Assembly: GCA_050486225.1 (NCBI GenBank)
Contig: JBJHCV010000008.1
Span: 1 to 64,000, forward strand
Source: JBBDIX01 sp050486225
Lineage (GTDB): Bacteria > Actinomycetota > Nitriliruptoria > Nitriliruptorales > Nitriliruptoraceae
Length of the DNA stretch: 64,000 nt
Reading direction: 5' to 3'
Part shown: positions 54,409-62,292 of the stretch, one piece after another
Layout of the letters: each line of letters begins with the position of its first letter
Position numbering within the stretch: the first letter of the stretch is position 1
Made by a program: the position numbers and the translations under genes
Notes under the pieces: generated by a model
Databases searched by the model: none
The model's input: the letters and a program-made list of their open reading frames with translations, nothing else
What the model was told of the DNA's origin: nothing

Positions 54409-55299
54409 ATGACGAGTCTGCCCGAGGTCGGTCCCGCGGGGGACATCCCCGATGCGCACGTCGTCGACGTCATGCGCATGGTGCGCACGGGCCGGCGCGT
54501 CTCCCTGTCGGTGCCCCGCTTCCCGGGGATGCCCCTGTTCCCCGGGCACCCGCCGTTCCAGGTGACCAACTTCCGCACGCCGCAGGGAATGCAGGCAGAG
54601 GGCGCCAACCCCTGGGGCACACCGAACGACATCGGTCTGGCGTACATGGCCGAGGTGGTGAGCGGGACCTCGCACTCGGGCGCGCACGTCGACGCACTCG
54701 CCCACATGACGGTCGGTCCGGACGGCGAGTGGTTCGGCGGTGCGCGGGCGACCGAACACCTCTCCGATCGGGGCCCGACGGTCGGCGACGCGGCGAAGCT
54801 GCCGGCCATCGTGACCCGTGGAGTCCTGCTCGACGTGCCGCGACATCGCGGCGTCGACCGCCTGCCCGGCCACGAAGCCGTCGACGCGGCCGAGCTCGCC
54901 GCGGTCGCCGACGTCCAGGGAACGGCGGTCGGCCAGTGGGACGTGGTGCTGGTACGCACCGGCTACCTCGGCCTGTGGCCGGACGAGCAGCGGATGCGTG
55001 AGCATCTCACGGCGGGTCCGGACCTGTCGGCGGCGGACTGGCTCGTCGATCGTGGTGTCGTGGCCGTGGGCAGTGACACCGAGACCTTCGAGGTCCAGCC
55101 CACGCCGACTCCCGGGGTGCCGTCCAACCCGCAGCCGGTCCACACCCGCCTGCTGATCGAGGAGGGCATCTACATCATGGAGAGCCTGTACCTCGAGGAA
55201 CTTGCCGCAGCGGGGATCCACGAGTTCGTCTTCATCGCGCTGCCGCTGAAGATCGAGGGTGCGACAGGCTCGATGATCGATCCGCTCGCGCTCGTGTGA
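54409..55299 (+). CDS. Cyclase-family metal hydrolase (kynurenine formamidase-like)
   Basis: A 296-residue protein of the cyclase/KynB fold. The metal motif is HSGAHVDALAHM (HxGxHxDxxxH); flanking segments include DVMRMVRTGRRVSLSVPRFPGMP, VLLDVPRHRGVDRL, DVVLVRTGYLGLW and VAVGSDTETFE. Members hydrolyse or cyclise amides and lactones; the larger size compared with KynB (about 210 residues) points to the longer Pfam cyclase branch found with catabolic dehydrogenases. It lies 37 bp after the hydroxyisobutyrate-type dehydrogenase on the same strand and is probably co-transcribed. The BKACE gene converges on it. Confidence 0.88.
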   Translation: MTSLPEVGPAGDIPDAHVVDVMRMVRTGRRVSLSVPRFPGMPLFPGHPPFQVTNFRTPQGMQAEGANPWGTPNDIGLAYMAEVVSGTSHSGAHVDALAHMTVGPDGEWFGGARATEHLSDRGPTVGDAAKLPAIVTRGVLLDVPRHRGVDRLPGHEAVDAAELAAVADVQGTAVGQWDVVLVRTGYLGLWPDEQRMREHLTAGPDLSAADWLVDRGVVAVGSDTETFEVQPTPTPGVPSNPQPVHTRLLIEEGIYIMESLYLEELAAAGIHEFVFIALPLKIEGATGSMIDPLALV

Positions 55300-55306
55300 C
55301 CCGGCC

Positions 55307-56233
55307 TCAGGGGTCCGTGCGAGGCGGGATCCGCAGGCGTGTGCGCGCCTCGGCCGGCGTGGCGGGTCGGCGGTCGAAGAACGCGGCGAGTTCGACGGCG
55401 CGGGCGACGAGTTCAGCGTTGGAGGTGGCGCCGCGTCGAGGTCCGACGCGCAGGTTGTCCTCGAGACCCACCCGGATGTTGCCGCCCAGCATCAGTCCTG
55501 CGGCGGCGAGGTGGAACTCTGCGGGATAGCCGACCCCGGCGACCGACCAGGTGATGTCGGTGCCGAACAGGCGCTCGGCCGTGCGCAGCATGTGGAGCAG
55601 CTGGTCGAGTTCCGGCGCGTTGGCACCGAGCACCCCGAGCACGAACTGCAGGTGCAGGGGCTCGTCGAGCAGGCCCTCGTCGACGAGGTGCCGCAGGTTG
55701 AAGAGGTGCCCGACGTCGTAGACCTCGATCTCGGGTCGGGTTCCCGTGCGGCGCATCGTCCGTGCCGCCTGCTCCATGTCCGCGAACGTGTTGCGGAACA
55801 CGTAGTCGCGGGTGCTGTCCAGGTACTCGCGTTCCCAGTCCGCGAACGGAAGGTCCCGCCGGAGCACCGGGAAGATCCCGAAGTTGATGCTGCCGGCGTT
55901 GAACGTCGCCATCTCGGGTTCGAGCGCGTCGACGACGCGGAGACGCTCGTCCATGGTCATCCCTGCTCCGCCACCGGTCGTGGGCTGCAGGATCGCGTCG
56001 CATCGGGTCGAGATGCCGGTCAGGACCTCCCGGAACAGGTCGAGGTCGGCCGACGGTGCGCCAGTCTCCGGGTCCCGCACGTGCACGTGGATCACCGCCG
56101 CACCGGCCTCGTGGGCGCGGACACCCGCCTCGATGATCTGCGCAGGGGTCACGGGGATCGCGGAGCTCTGGGACGGGACCGTCATCCCTCCCGTCACCGC
56201 GCAGGTGATGATGACCGTGTCGTCGGGTTCCAG
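55307..56233 (-). CDS. BKACE family beta-keto acid cleavage enzyme
   Basis: A TIM-barrel enzyme that splits beta-keto acids with acetyl-CoA to give acetoacetate and a CoA ester (DUF849/Kce family). Seen: VIITCAVTGGMTVPSQSSAIPVTP as the first strand, HEAGAAVIHVHVRDPETG with the zinc HxH, QPTTGGGAGMTMDERLRVV, ATFNAGSINFG, EIEVYDVGHLFNL, VLGVLGAN and NIRVGLEDNLRVGPRRGATSNAELV. The first strand lies upstream of the first GTG (56197) and no ATG or GTG is in frame before it; a CTG at 56233 follows GGAG by 8 nt and would give 308 residues starting LEPDDTVIITC. I therefore propose a CTG start. The exact keto acid is unknown. Confidence 0.9.
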   Translation of the reverse strand: MEPDDTVIITCAVTGGMTVPSQSSAIPVTPAQIIEAGVRAHEAGAAVIHVHVRDPETGAPSADLDLFREVLTGISTRCDAILQPTTGGGAGMTMDERLRVVDALEPEMATFNAGSINFGIFPVLRRDLPFADWEREYLDSTRDYVFRNTFADMEQAARTMRRTGTRPEIEVYDVGHLFNLRHLVDEGLLDEPLHLQFVLGVLGANAPELDQLLHMLRTAERLFGTDITWSVAGVGYPAEFHLAAAGLMLGGNIRVGLEDNLRVGPRRGATSNAELVARAVELAAFFDRRPATPAEARTRLRIPPRTDP

Positions 56234-56333
56234 GGGAGGCGCTCCGTTCGAGGGTGACCCTTCGTAGCCGTGTCCGGTCGTCGACGTCGACCGGACATGG
56301 GCCGGATCACCCCGGTTCGGAGTGCCGACACCG

Positions 56334-56375
56334 ACCTGAGCACACCCTCAGGTGGTTCTCAGGTTCCCCTCAGGT
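56334..56375 (+). promoter_or_regulatory. Three CTCAGGT direct repeats at 11-bp spacing, plus one inverted copy
   Basis: CTCAGGT occurs at 56347-56353, 56358-56364 and 56369-56375, exactly 11 bp apart, with an inverted copy ACCTGAG at 56334-56340. Helically phased direct repeats are the typical target of OmpR-type response regulators and resemble the MprA box of mycobacteria. They lie about 100 bp before the Ser/Asp-rich protein gene. The two-component system at 58.2-60.4 kb is the nearest candidate regulator. A -10 box could not be placed. Confidence 0.75.
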
Positions 56376-56472
56376 CCGAGGTGCAGGATGGCGACCGCGC
56401 GGACACCGGTTCGCCACCACGTCGGCCCACCAACCACGACAGGACCGACGCCACGCCACAGGAGGCTCGACC

Positions 56473-56931
56473 ATGGGCAGACATTCGATGGACTGGGCGT
56501 CGACGGGATGGAAGGTCGTGACTGCGGGCGCCGCGACGACGGCTGTCGCGGCGGCGGCGTTCGGGTTGGGGACGACGATGAGCGGATCGCAGCCCGACGT
56601 GGGGACCATCGAACTCGTCGCCCAGGACGGGGACCTCGCGAAGCTCGTCACCGAGTCGTCCATCGTGGTCCCGCTCGTGACGGACGATCGCGACGCGGTG
56701 CCGAGCGACACCTCCGACAGCGACCTGGACTCGGACGACGCGACCGAGTTCGTTGCCCCGCAGATCTCCGCGACCGTCGGAGCAGCAGCCGGCGCCTCGA
56801 CCTCGGAGACACGGATGGCCTCGTTCGACTCCAGTGTCGACTCGTCGGTCTCGTCGGCCTCGAGCGACTCGAGCGACTCGAGTGACGACTCCGTCGACTC
56901 CGTCGACTCGGACGACTCGCTCGACAGCTGA
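56473..56931 (+). CDS. Exported or membrane-anchored protein with Ser/Asp-rich tail
   Basis: A 152-residue protein. A short basic start (MGRHSMDW) is followed by a hydrophobic segment at residues 14-36 (WKVVTAGAATTAVAAAAFGLG), either an uncleaved signal anchor or a signal peptide. A central acidic region follows (TIELVAQDGDLAKLVTESSIVVPLVTDDRD). The last 50 residues are nearly all Ser and Asp, with SDSDL, SSVSS and DSSD repeats. This looks like an unstructured acidic, calcium-binding or phosphorylatable tail. No family was recognised. The ATG has GGAGG 8 nt upstream. Phased CTCAGGT repeats lie upstream. The convergent kinase-like gene ends 7 bp away. Function is unknown. Confidence 0.75.
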   Translation: MGRHSMDWASTGWKVVTAGAATTAVAAAAFGLGTTMSGSQPDVGTIELVAQDGDLAKLVTESSIVVPLVTDDRDAVPSDTSDSDLDSDDATEFVAPQISATVGAAAGASTSETRMASFDSSVDSSVSSASSDSSDSSDDSVDSVDSDDSLDS

Positions 56932-56938
56932 GCCGCAG

Positions 56939-58147
56939 TCATGAGCCGTCCAGTACCTCGACGGCCTGCGCCACCCGCCGCCGTGTCTCCGCGCGCCAGT
57001 CCGGGCGTCCCGCACGTCGGGGGCCCGTCGCGAGGGACAGCCAGGCGCCGGCGCGGGCACGTCGCAGGACGTCACGCCCCACGAGTCCCTCGTACGTCGC
57101 CGTGAGCGCTGATACCCATGACTCGACCGGAGCCGCGTGCGCGGGTGAGTCCGCGAGGAATGACTCCACCCGCACGAGCAGGCCCGCGGCGTCTCGCGCC
57201 AGGTGTCCCGGACCGGCTCCGTCGACGTCGAGCAGTCCCGTGATCCGACCATCCGTGACCAGGATCTGCGCGTCGTGGAGGTCGCCGTGGACCGGGACGA
57301 TGGTGGTGCCGAGTTCACGGGCTGCGTCGGCGACGCGTTCGATGTCGCGGGAGAGGTCCGGCACCACGCTCGACAGTCTGGCGACGTGGCGCGTCGGATC
57401 GGCGAACCGCGCGGGTCGATTCGAGGACTCGAGACCCGATGCTGCGATCGCCTCGCTGAGGGTCACCACGGCGTCGGGATCGGGAAGCGTCCCGCCGTCG
57501 TGCAGCACGGAACGCAACGTCTGTCCGCCGAGCGCCTCCATCGCCAGGATCCCGGAGGACGGGTCCACTCCGACCACGCGTGGTACCGGCACGACGCCGT
57601 CGAGCAGGCGATGGATCTGCGCGACCTGCTCGGCGCGGCGGCCCGACAGCACCTTGAGGTACAGCGCTCGGCCGTCGCCCTGCGGTCCCGAGACGCGGAC
57701 CTCGATCACGGCACGCCGTCCCGGTCGGTACGCCCGGGTTCGGAGGGTGACGTGCCCGTCGGGCACGTCGAGGGTGTCGAGGAGGTCTCGCACGCTCCGT
57801 CGCGACGCTGCGGCTGCGAGCCCCGGCAGGTACGGGTCGTGGGGAAAGCGCCAGACGTGGGCGAGGTGGGATCCCGACGTCAGCTGGAGGGTGTCCCCGG
57901 GCGGCATCCGCGAACTCGCGTGGACGACGACCAGCACCTCGCGTTCGACGCCGTCCGTGGACATCGTCACGTCGTACACGCGGGAACAGCTCCGCGGTGC
58001 CCGATCGTGCACACCCCGCGGGCGCACGCCGACGAGCGTGGACCCCGTGGCGTCGCAGGCCGTCGTCAGCAGCGCGGTGGCGTCGGCCAACGACAGGTCA
58101 CGGACAGCCACGAGCGCTGGCTCCGCGTGGTCCTGTTCGTCGGACAT
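56939..58147 (-). CDS. Aminoglycoside-phosphotransferase-fold kinase
   Basis: A 402-residue protein of the APH/choline-kinase fold. The N-terminal 130 residues are less conserved (possibly a regulatory or nucleotide-binding lobe with an early strand-loop-strand). The catalytic loop is VPVHGDLHDAQILV (HGDxHxxxI) and the metal motif is GLLDVDGAGPG in place of IDxxxxxxG. The Lys expected on the N-lobe is probably in ALYLKVLSG. It may phosphorylate a small alcohol, sugar, antibiotic or protein; no substrate can be named. The convergent Ser/Asp-rich protein gene and divergent response regulator gene (36 bp from its start) make a possible functional group. No strong ribosome-binding site was seen. 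Confidence 0.85.
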   Translation of the reverse strand: MSDEQDHAEPALVAVRDLSLADATALLTTACDATGSTLVGVRPRGVHDRAPRSCSRVYDVTMSTDGVEREVLVVVHASSRMPPGDTLQLTSGSHLAHVWRFPHDPYLPGLAAAASRRSVRDLLDTLDVPDGHVTLRTRAYRPGRRAVIEVRVSGPQGDGRALYLKVLSGRRAEQVAQIHRLLDGVVPVPRVVGVDPSSGILAMEALGGQTLRSVLHDGGTLPDPDAVVTLSEAIAASGLESSNRPARFADPTRHVARLSSVVPDLSRDIERVADAARELGTTIVPVHGDLHDAQILVTDGRITGLLDVDGAGPGHLARDAAGLLVRVESFLADSPAHAAPVESWVSALTATYEGLVGRDVLRRARAGAWLSLATGPRRAGRPDWRAETRRRVAQAVEVLDGS

Positions 58148-58183
58148 GTCTCCACAACCGTGTCATGGGATTGACTGCACGGC

Positions 58184-58843
58184 ATGAAACTACTGGTGGT
58201 CGAGGACGAGCCGGGGATCGCCTCGTTCGTCGAACGCGGACTTCGACAGGAGGGCTTCGACGTGATCGTCGCGTCCGACGGCCCGAACGGTCTCGCGCTC
58301 GCGCTCGACCCGGAGATCGACCTCGTCATCCTCGACCTCATGCTGCCGGGACTTGCCGGCGACGAGGTCCTGCGTCGCGTTCGCGCATCGGGCTCCGACG
58401 TCCCCGTGATCCTGCTGACCGCTCGCGACGGGGTCGTGGACCGCGTTGCGGGCCTGGATGCCGGCGCGGACGACTACCTCACCAAGCCGTTCAACCTCGC
58501 CGAGCTCGTGGCTCGGGTACGAGCCCGACTGCGCGTCCGCGACCAGGCGGCGGCAGAGCACCTGGTGGTCGGGGCGGTGACACTGGACCTGCGGGCCCGG
58601 GTCGCGTTGCTCGAGGATCGTCGGGTCGACCTCACGACCCGAGAGTTCGACCTGCTCGAACTCTTCATGCGCCATCCGGGCCAGGTGTTCTCGCAGGCGC
58701 ATCTCGTCGACCGCGTGTGGGGGATGGGCCACGAGGGCGCGTCCAACGTGGTCGAGGTCTACGTCGGGTACCTGCGTCGCAAGCTGCGACGCACCGTCAT
58801 CGAGACCGTCCGGGGCTCCGGGTATCGGTTCGTCGGCCGATGA
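58184..58843 (+). CDS. OmpR-family response regulator
   Basis: A 219-residue two-component regulator. The receiver domain has the acidic pair VEDEPG, phosphoacceptor Asp51 in VILDLMLPG, Thr in LLTARDG and Lys in LTKPFNL. The C-terminal winged helix has LTTREFDLLELFMRHPGQVFSQAHLVDRVWG and VEVYVGYLRRKL, then the IETVRGSGYRFV hairpin. It is coupled to the histidine kinase gene by a 4-nt overlap (ATGA). The CTCAGGT repeats at 56.3 kb are a plausible target, inferred from the known preference of this class for phased direct repeats. Confidence 0.95.
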   Translation: MKLLVVEDEPGIASFVERGLRQEGFDVIVASDGPNGLALALDPEIDLVILDLMLPGLAGDEVLRRVRASGSDVPVILLTARDGVVDRVAGLDAGADDYLTKPFNLAELVARVRARLRVRDQAAAEHLVVGAVTLDLRARVALLEDRRVDLTTREFDLLELFMRHPGQVFSQAHLVDRVWGMGHEGASNVVEVYVGYLRRKLRRTVIETVRGSGYRFVGR

Positions 58844-60393
58844 GCACGCCCGAGTCGAGGTCGACGGGGGACCGGATCCGGCGAGCGAGTCGATCCCTGC
58901 AGGTGCGCATCCCCGTGCGGGGCATGGCCGTGCTGCTCCTGAGTCTCACCGTCGTCACGGTGCTCGCGTACGCGTTCCTGTACCAGTACGGGGCGCGCGA
59001 GGTCGACCAGGCCATCGCCCGGGAACGGGGACGGTTCGCGACCTCGGTCGCCGGGCTGGTGGCCGACGAACTGCGCGAGGACCCGACACTCGACCGTGCT
59101 CGAGCCGTGGAACGGGCCGTGCGTCGCCACCTCGAACTGAACCCTCCGTCCGACGCCCACCTCGCCGTCGTCGAACTGGAGGACGGTCGACGTCTCGTGC
59201 CCACGGGAGCGCTTCCTGCACTCCAGTCTCTGATGGACACCGGTGGGTTGCCGGAGGCCCCGGTTGGGCAGGTGGTGACCGTCGACTCTCCGGCGGGGCC
59301 CCTGCGCGTCACGGCGGTGGCGGTCGAACTCGACGGCGACCCGGTCGCCATCCTCCGGATCCACGCCCCGTTGGCGCCGGTGCGCGATCAGGCGCTCGCG
59401 TCCGCGCGTCTGATCGCCCTGGCCGCGCTGATCTCGCTGGTCGCAGGTGGCCTCCTGCTCGCGGGGAGCCTGCGTCGATCGCTGCGGCCGCTGGGTGACC
59501 TGACGCGATCGGCCCGGATCACCAACCTCGACGAACTGTCGACCCGTGTCGAGGTCCCTGACACCGGCGACGAGGTCGCGGTACTCGCGTCCGAGTTCAA
59601 CGTGATGCTCGATCGCATCGACGAGGCCGTGTCGCGGCAGGCCTGGCTCATCGCGAGTGTCGGTCACGAACTGCGCACCCCGGTGACGATCGCCCGAGGC
59701 CACCTGGACCTCCTCGCGTCCACGGCCTCGTCGCCGGCCGTCGACGAGGCCGTCACGATCGTGCGTGGTGAACTGGTCCGGATCTCCGGGATGGTGGAGG
59801 ACCTGCTCGCCATCGCGAGATCCGACACCGACGACTTCGTCCGTCCACGCGAGGTGCACCTGGTCCAGTGGTTCGAGGACCTCGAACTCAAGATGACCGG
59901 ACACCCCGCCAGTGGCCACCTGACGCTCGTCGCGCCACCGCCGATCACGCTGTGGGTCGACCCCGAGCGTCTCACGCAGGCGGTGACGAACCTGATCGTG
60001 AACGCGTGGCGTCACAACGCGGCGGGCACACCCGTCCGAGTGGTCGCCGAGGGCGGTGACGGATGGATCGACCTCGTGGTGTCCGACGAGGGACAGGGTG
60101 TGCCCGCCGAAGTGCGTGCACGGGTGTTCGAACCGTTCGTCCGGCACGGTGACGCGGAGGGATCGACGGGCCTGGGTCTGTCGGTCGTGCGCGCCGTCGT
60201 CGACGCGCACGGGGGGGACCTGTCGATGGAGACGTCCAGCGAAGGGACCGCCGTGACCCTGTCGTTGCCCACCGCGGCGCCCAGCACTGCGGGCGGTTCA
60301 GTCGCCGGTGACCCCGTCCGACCGCAGGGGATGCCCACGCTCGACGACGAGGATGATTCCCAGCGCGACGATCCCGAACACGGCGAACGCTGA
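58840..60393 (+). CDS. Sensor histidine kinase
   Basis: A 517-residue membrane kinase partner of the response regulator. It has a helix at about residues 28-50, an extracytoplasmic domain of about 150 residues, a second helix at residues 190-210, HAMP (RRSLRPLGDLTRSARITNLDELSTR), the dimerisation H-box with His276 in SVGHELRTPVTIARGHLDL, and the catalytic domain with N box NLIVNAWRHNA, DEGQGVP, STGLGLSVVRAVVDAHGG and EGTAVTLSLP. The C-terminal 40 residues are acidic and overlap the 3' end of the convergent MFS gene by 96 bp. The signal is unknown; envelope stress is common for this type. Confidence 0.95.
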   Translation: MSTPESRSTGDRIRRASRSLQVRIPVRGMAVLLLSLTVVTVLAYAFLYQYGAREVDQAIARERGRFATSVAGLVADELREDPTLDRARAVERAVRRHLELNPPSDAHLAVVELEDGRRLVPTGALPALQSLMDTGGLPEAPVGQVVTVDSPAGPLRVTAVAVELDGDPVAILRIHAPLAPVRDQALASARLIALAALISLVAGGLLLAGSLRRSLRPLGDLTRSARITNLDELSTRVEVPDTGDEVAVLASEFNVMLDRIDEAVSRQAWLIASVGHELRTPVTIARGHLDLLASTASSPAVDEAVTIVRGELVRISGMVEDLLAIARSDTDDFVRPREVHLVQWFEDLELKMTGHPASGHLTLVAPPPITLWVDPERLTQAVTNLIVNAWRHNAAGTPVRVVAEGGDGWIDLVVSDEGQGVPAEVRARVFEPFVRHGDAEGSTGLGLSVVRAVVDAHGGDLSMETSSEGTAVTLSLPTAAPSTAGGSVAGDPVRPQGMPTLDDEDDSQRDDPEHGER

Positions 60394-61530
60394 CCACAGC
60401 GGTAGCACCGTGCCGTCGAACGACTGGTCGACGAGTGCTCCGAGTGCCGCTCCGCCTGCCATCTGCGTCGAGCCGACGACGGCCGACGCGGTGCCCGCGA
60501 CCGGAGCCATGTTCGTCATGGAGATCGAGTTGTAGTTGGGGATGATCAGGGCATGGGCGATCAGCAGACCGGACATGCCCACGAGGAAGAGCCACAGGGG
60601 AGGTCGACCCCCGCTCGGGATCGCGATCGCGACCAGGCCCAGCGCGAACACGACGTAGAGGAGCAGGGCCCGGTTCGACACGGTGCGTGTCCCCAGCCGT
60701 TCGACGATCCGGGCGTTGGTCATCATGCCCACACCCATCACGATCGACAGCCCGGCGAACACGTACGGGAACGCCTCTGGCCGCCCGAACGCCTGGTCGA
60801 TGATGATCTCCGAACTGGCGAGGTAGGACATGAACGCCCCGAACAGGGCCGTCGTGGCGAGCGTGTAGCCGACCGCGCGACGGTCGGTGAGCACGAAGCG
60901 GGCAGCGGTGGCGATGCGCCCGAAGCGCAGTTCGAGTCGGCGTTCCGGAGGGAGCGTCTCGGGCATCCGAAGGGCCCACAGCGACATCGCGACGGCGCAG
61001 ATCACGCACACGCCGAACACCCAGCGCCACGACGCGACCGCGACGATGCCGGCGCCGAGCAGTGGCGCCACGACGGGGACGAGCAGGAACACGGCGAGGA
61101 TGAGCGACATCGCGCGGGACATCTGTTCGCCCGAGTGGGTGTCACGGATCGCGGCAACGGTGACCACACGTCCGACGGACCCGCCGAGGCCCCACACGAG
61201 TCGACTCACCAGCAGGAGTGTGAGGCTCGTGGACAGGGTCGCGGCCAGCGCCCCGACGATGTAGACGCCGAATCCGAGGAACAGGGTCCGCCGGCGTCCG
61301 ATGCGGTCAGAGATCGGACCGAACACGACCTGCCCGCTCGCGAGCCCGATGAAGTAGGCGCTGACCAGGCCGGCGACGGCGGTCGAGTCCGGCGGCAGTC
61401 CGAGTTCCGCCCGGATGTCCGCGAGCGCGGGCAGGAAGATGGCGACACCCAGTGCTCCCAGTGCGGTCGCCATCGCGAGCAGCGCGAGGAACTCCCGGTC
61501 GCCGGCGGTCCGTCGGGACGGCCCGCTCAC
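60298..61530 (-). CDS. MFS efflux transporter, Bcr/CflA-like
   Basis: A 410-residue membrane protein with about twelve helices. Family features: FLALLAMATALGALGVAIFLPALADIRAELGL, SAYFIGLASGQVVFGPISDRIGRRRTLFLG, and SRLVWGLGGSVGRVVTVAAIRDTHSGEQMSRAMSLILAVFLLVPVVAPLLGAGIV (in parts), all typical of Bcr/CflA drug exporters. The GTG at 61530 gives a normal length; the frame is open far upstream without membrane or family character, and a GTG at 61542 is possible. The stop lies 96 bp inside the convergent histidine kinase gene, an unusual tail-to-tail overlap. Substrate unknown. Confidence 0.88.
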   Translation of the reverse strand: MSGPSRRTAGDREFLALLAMATALGALGVAIFLPALADIRAELGLPPDSTAVAGLVSAYFIGLASGQVVFGPISDRIGRRRTLFLGFGVYIVGALAATLSTSLTLLLVSRLVWGLGGSVGRVVTVAAIRDTHSGEQMSRAMSLILAVFLLVPVVAPLLGAGIVAVASWRWVFGVCVICAVAMSLWALRMPETLPPERRLELRFGRIATAARFVLTDRRAVGYTLATTALFGAFMSYLASSEIIIDQAFGRPEAFPYVFAGLSIVMGVGMMTNARIVERLGTRTVSNRALLLYVVFALGLVAIAIPSGGRPPLWLFLVGMSGLLIAHALIIPNYNSISMTNMAPVAGTASAVVGSTQMAGGAALGALVDQSFDGTVLPLWSAFAVFGIVALGIILVVERGHPLRSDGVTGD

Positions 61531-61730
61531 CCGACACCACACGCGTCCGGCACGCGCGTGCCGGCGAGCGGCTCGTCCATGTCGGGTCACCACCGGAGGG
61601 GGATCGTGCCAGCGCGGTTTGCCGCCGAGGCGCGGTCGTCGGTCCCGCGAGACTAGGTGACCGGTTTCGCGCCCCGCGAACCGGACGTGGTGGCAGACTC
61701 CGGGGCACGAACCCCAGCGAGGAGCACTCA

Positions 61731-62213
61731 GTGAGCGATCAACAGCCACCATCCGAGTCGTCAGAGACGCAACCTGCTCCGCCTCCCGCAGAACCCGAGC
61801 CGTCCCCGGAACCCGTCGCGTCTCCGGAGCCACCCGTGGCGGCTCCGCCGCCAGCGGCCACCACCCCGCCACCTGCGGCCACGACCCCGCCCCCTGCCGC
61901 CGTGGCCGCGACGAGCAACGGTCTGCCCGTCGCCGCCCTGATCCTCGGGATCGTCGCGCTGCTGTTCTCGTTCATCCCGTTCCTCGGTGCGTTCATCGCG
62001 GTGCCCCTGGGCATCGTCGCGGTGATCCTCGGCTTCATCGGGCGGTCGCGCGGGAAGCAGGCGGAGGCGTCGACCGGGATGGCCACGGCGGGCATCGTCG
62101 TCGGAGCGGTCGCCGTCCTCATCGCCATCCTGTGGGGTGTGGTCGCCGGGCTCTTCGTCGGGATCTACGAGCGCGAGATGATGCAGATCGTCGACCAGCT
62201 CTCGGCCGGCTGA
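61731..62213 (+). CDS. DUF4190-like membrane protein with Pro-rich N-terminus
   Basis: A 160-residue protein. The first 60 residues are Pro/Ala/Glu-rich and contain short Pro-Ala-Thr repeats, probably cytoplasmic and disordered. Two membrane helices follow: LPVAALILGIVALLFSFIPFLGAF, with GIVAVILGFIGRSRGKQAE, and MATAGIVVGAVAVLIAIL. This ALILGIVALL...GxxGR...G pattern is the actinobacterial DUF4190 type, function unknown. The GTG has a GAGG site. Confidence 0.82.
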   Translation: MSDQQPPSESSETQPAPPPAEPEPSPEPVASPEPPVAAPPPAATTPPPAATTPPPAAVAATSNGLPVAALILGIVALLFSFIPFLGAFIAVPLGIVAVILGFIGRSRGKQAEASTGMATAGIVVGAVAVLIAILWGVVAGLFVGIYEREMMQIVDQLSAG

Positions 62214-62292
62214 CCTGCTGCAGGCGACGCAGCCGGACGGGCGCTCGCGCCGGACGGCCTACCCTCCGAGCCTTCATGCACCCGGTGGGCGG

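Noticed and set aside
58140..58156. Palindrome GACATGTC over the start of the APH-fold kinase gene
   Set aside because: Only 8 bp of symmetry; the flanks do not extend it, so it is not distinguishable from chance.
62221..62262. Direct repeat GCCGGACGG upstream of the siderophore-interacting gene
   Set aside because: Two 9-mers with a small GGCGC/GCGCC hairpin between; too short and GC-rich to call an operator, and no IdeR-like bases are present.
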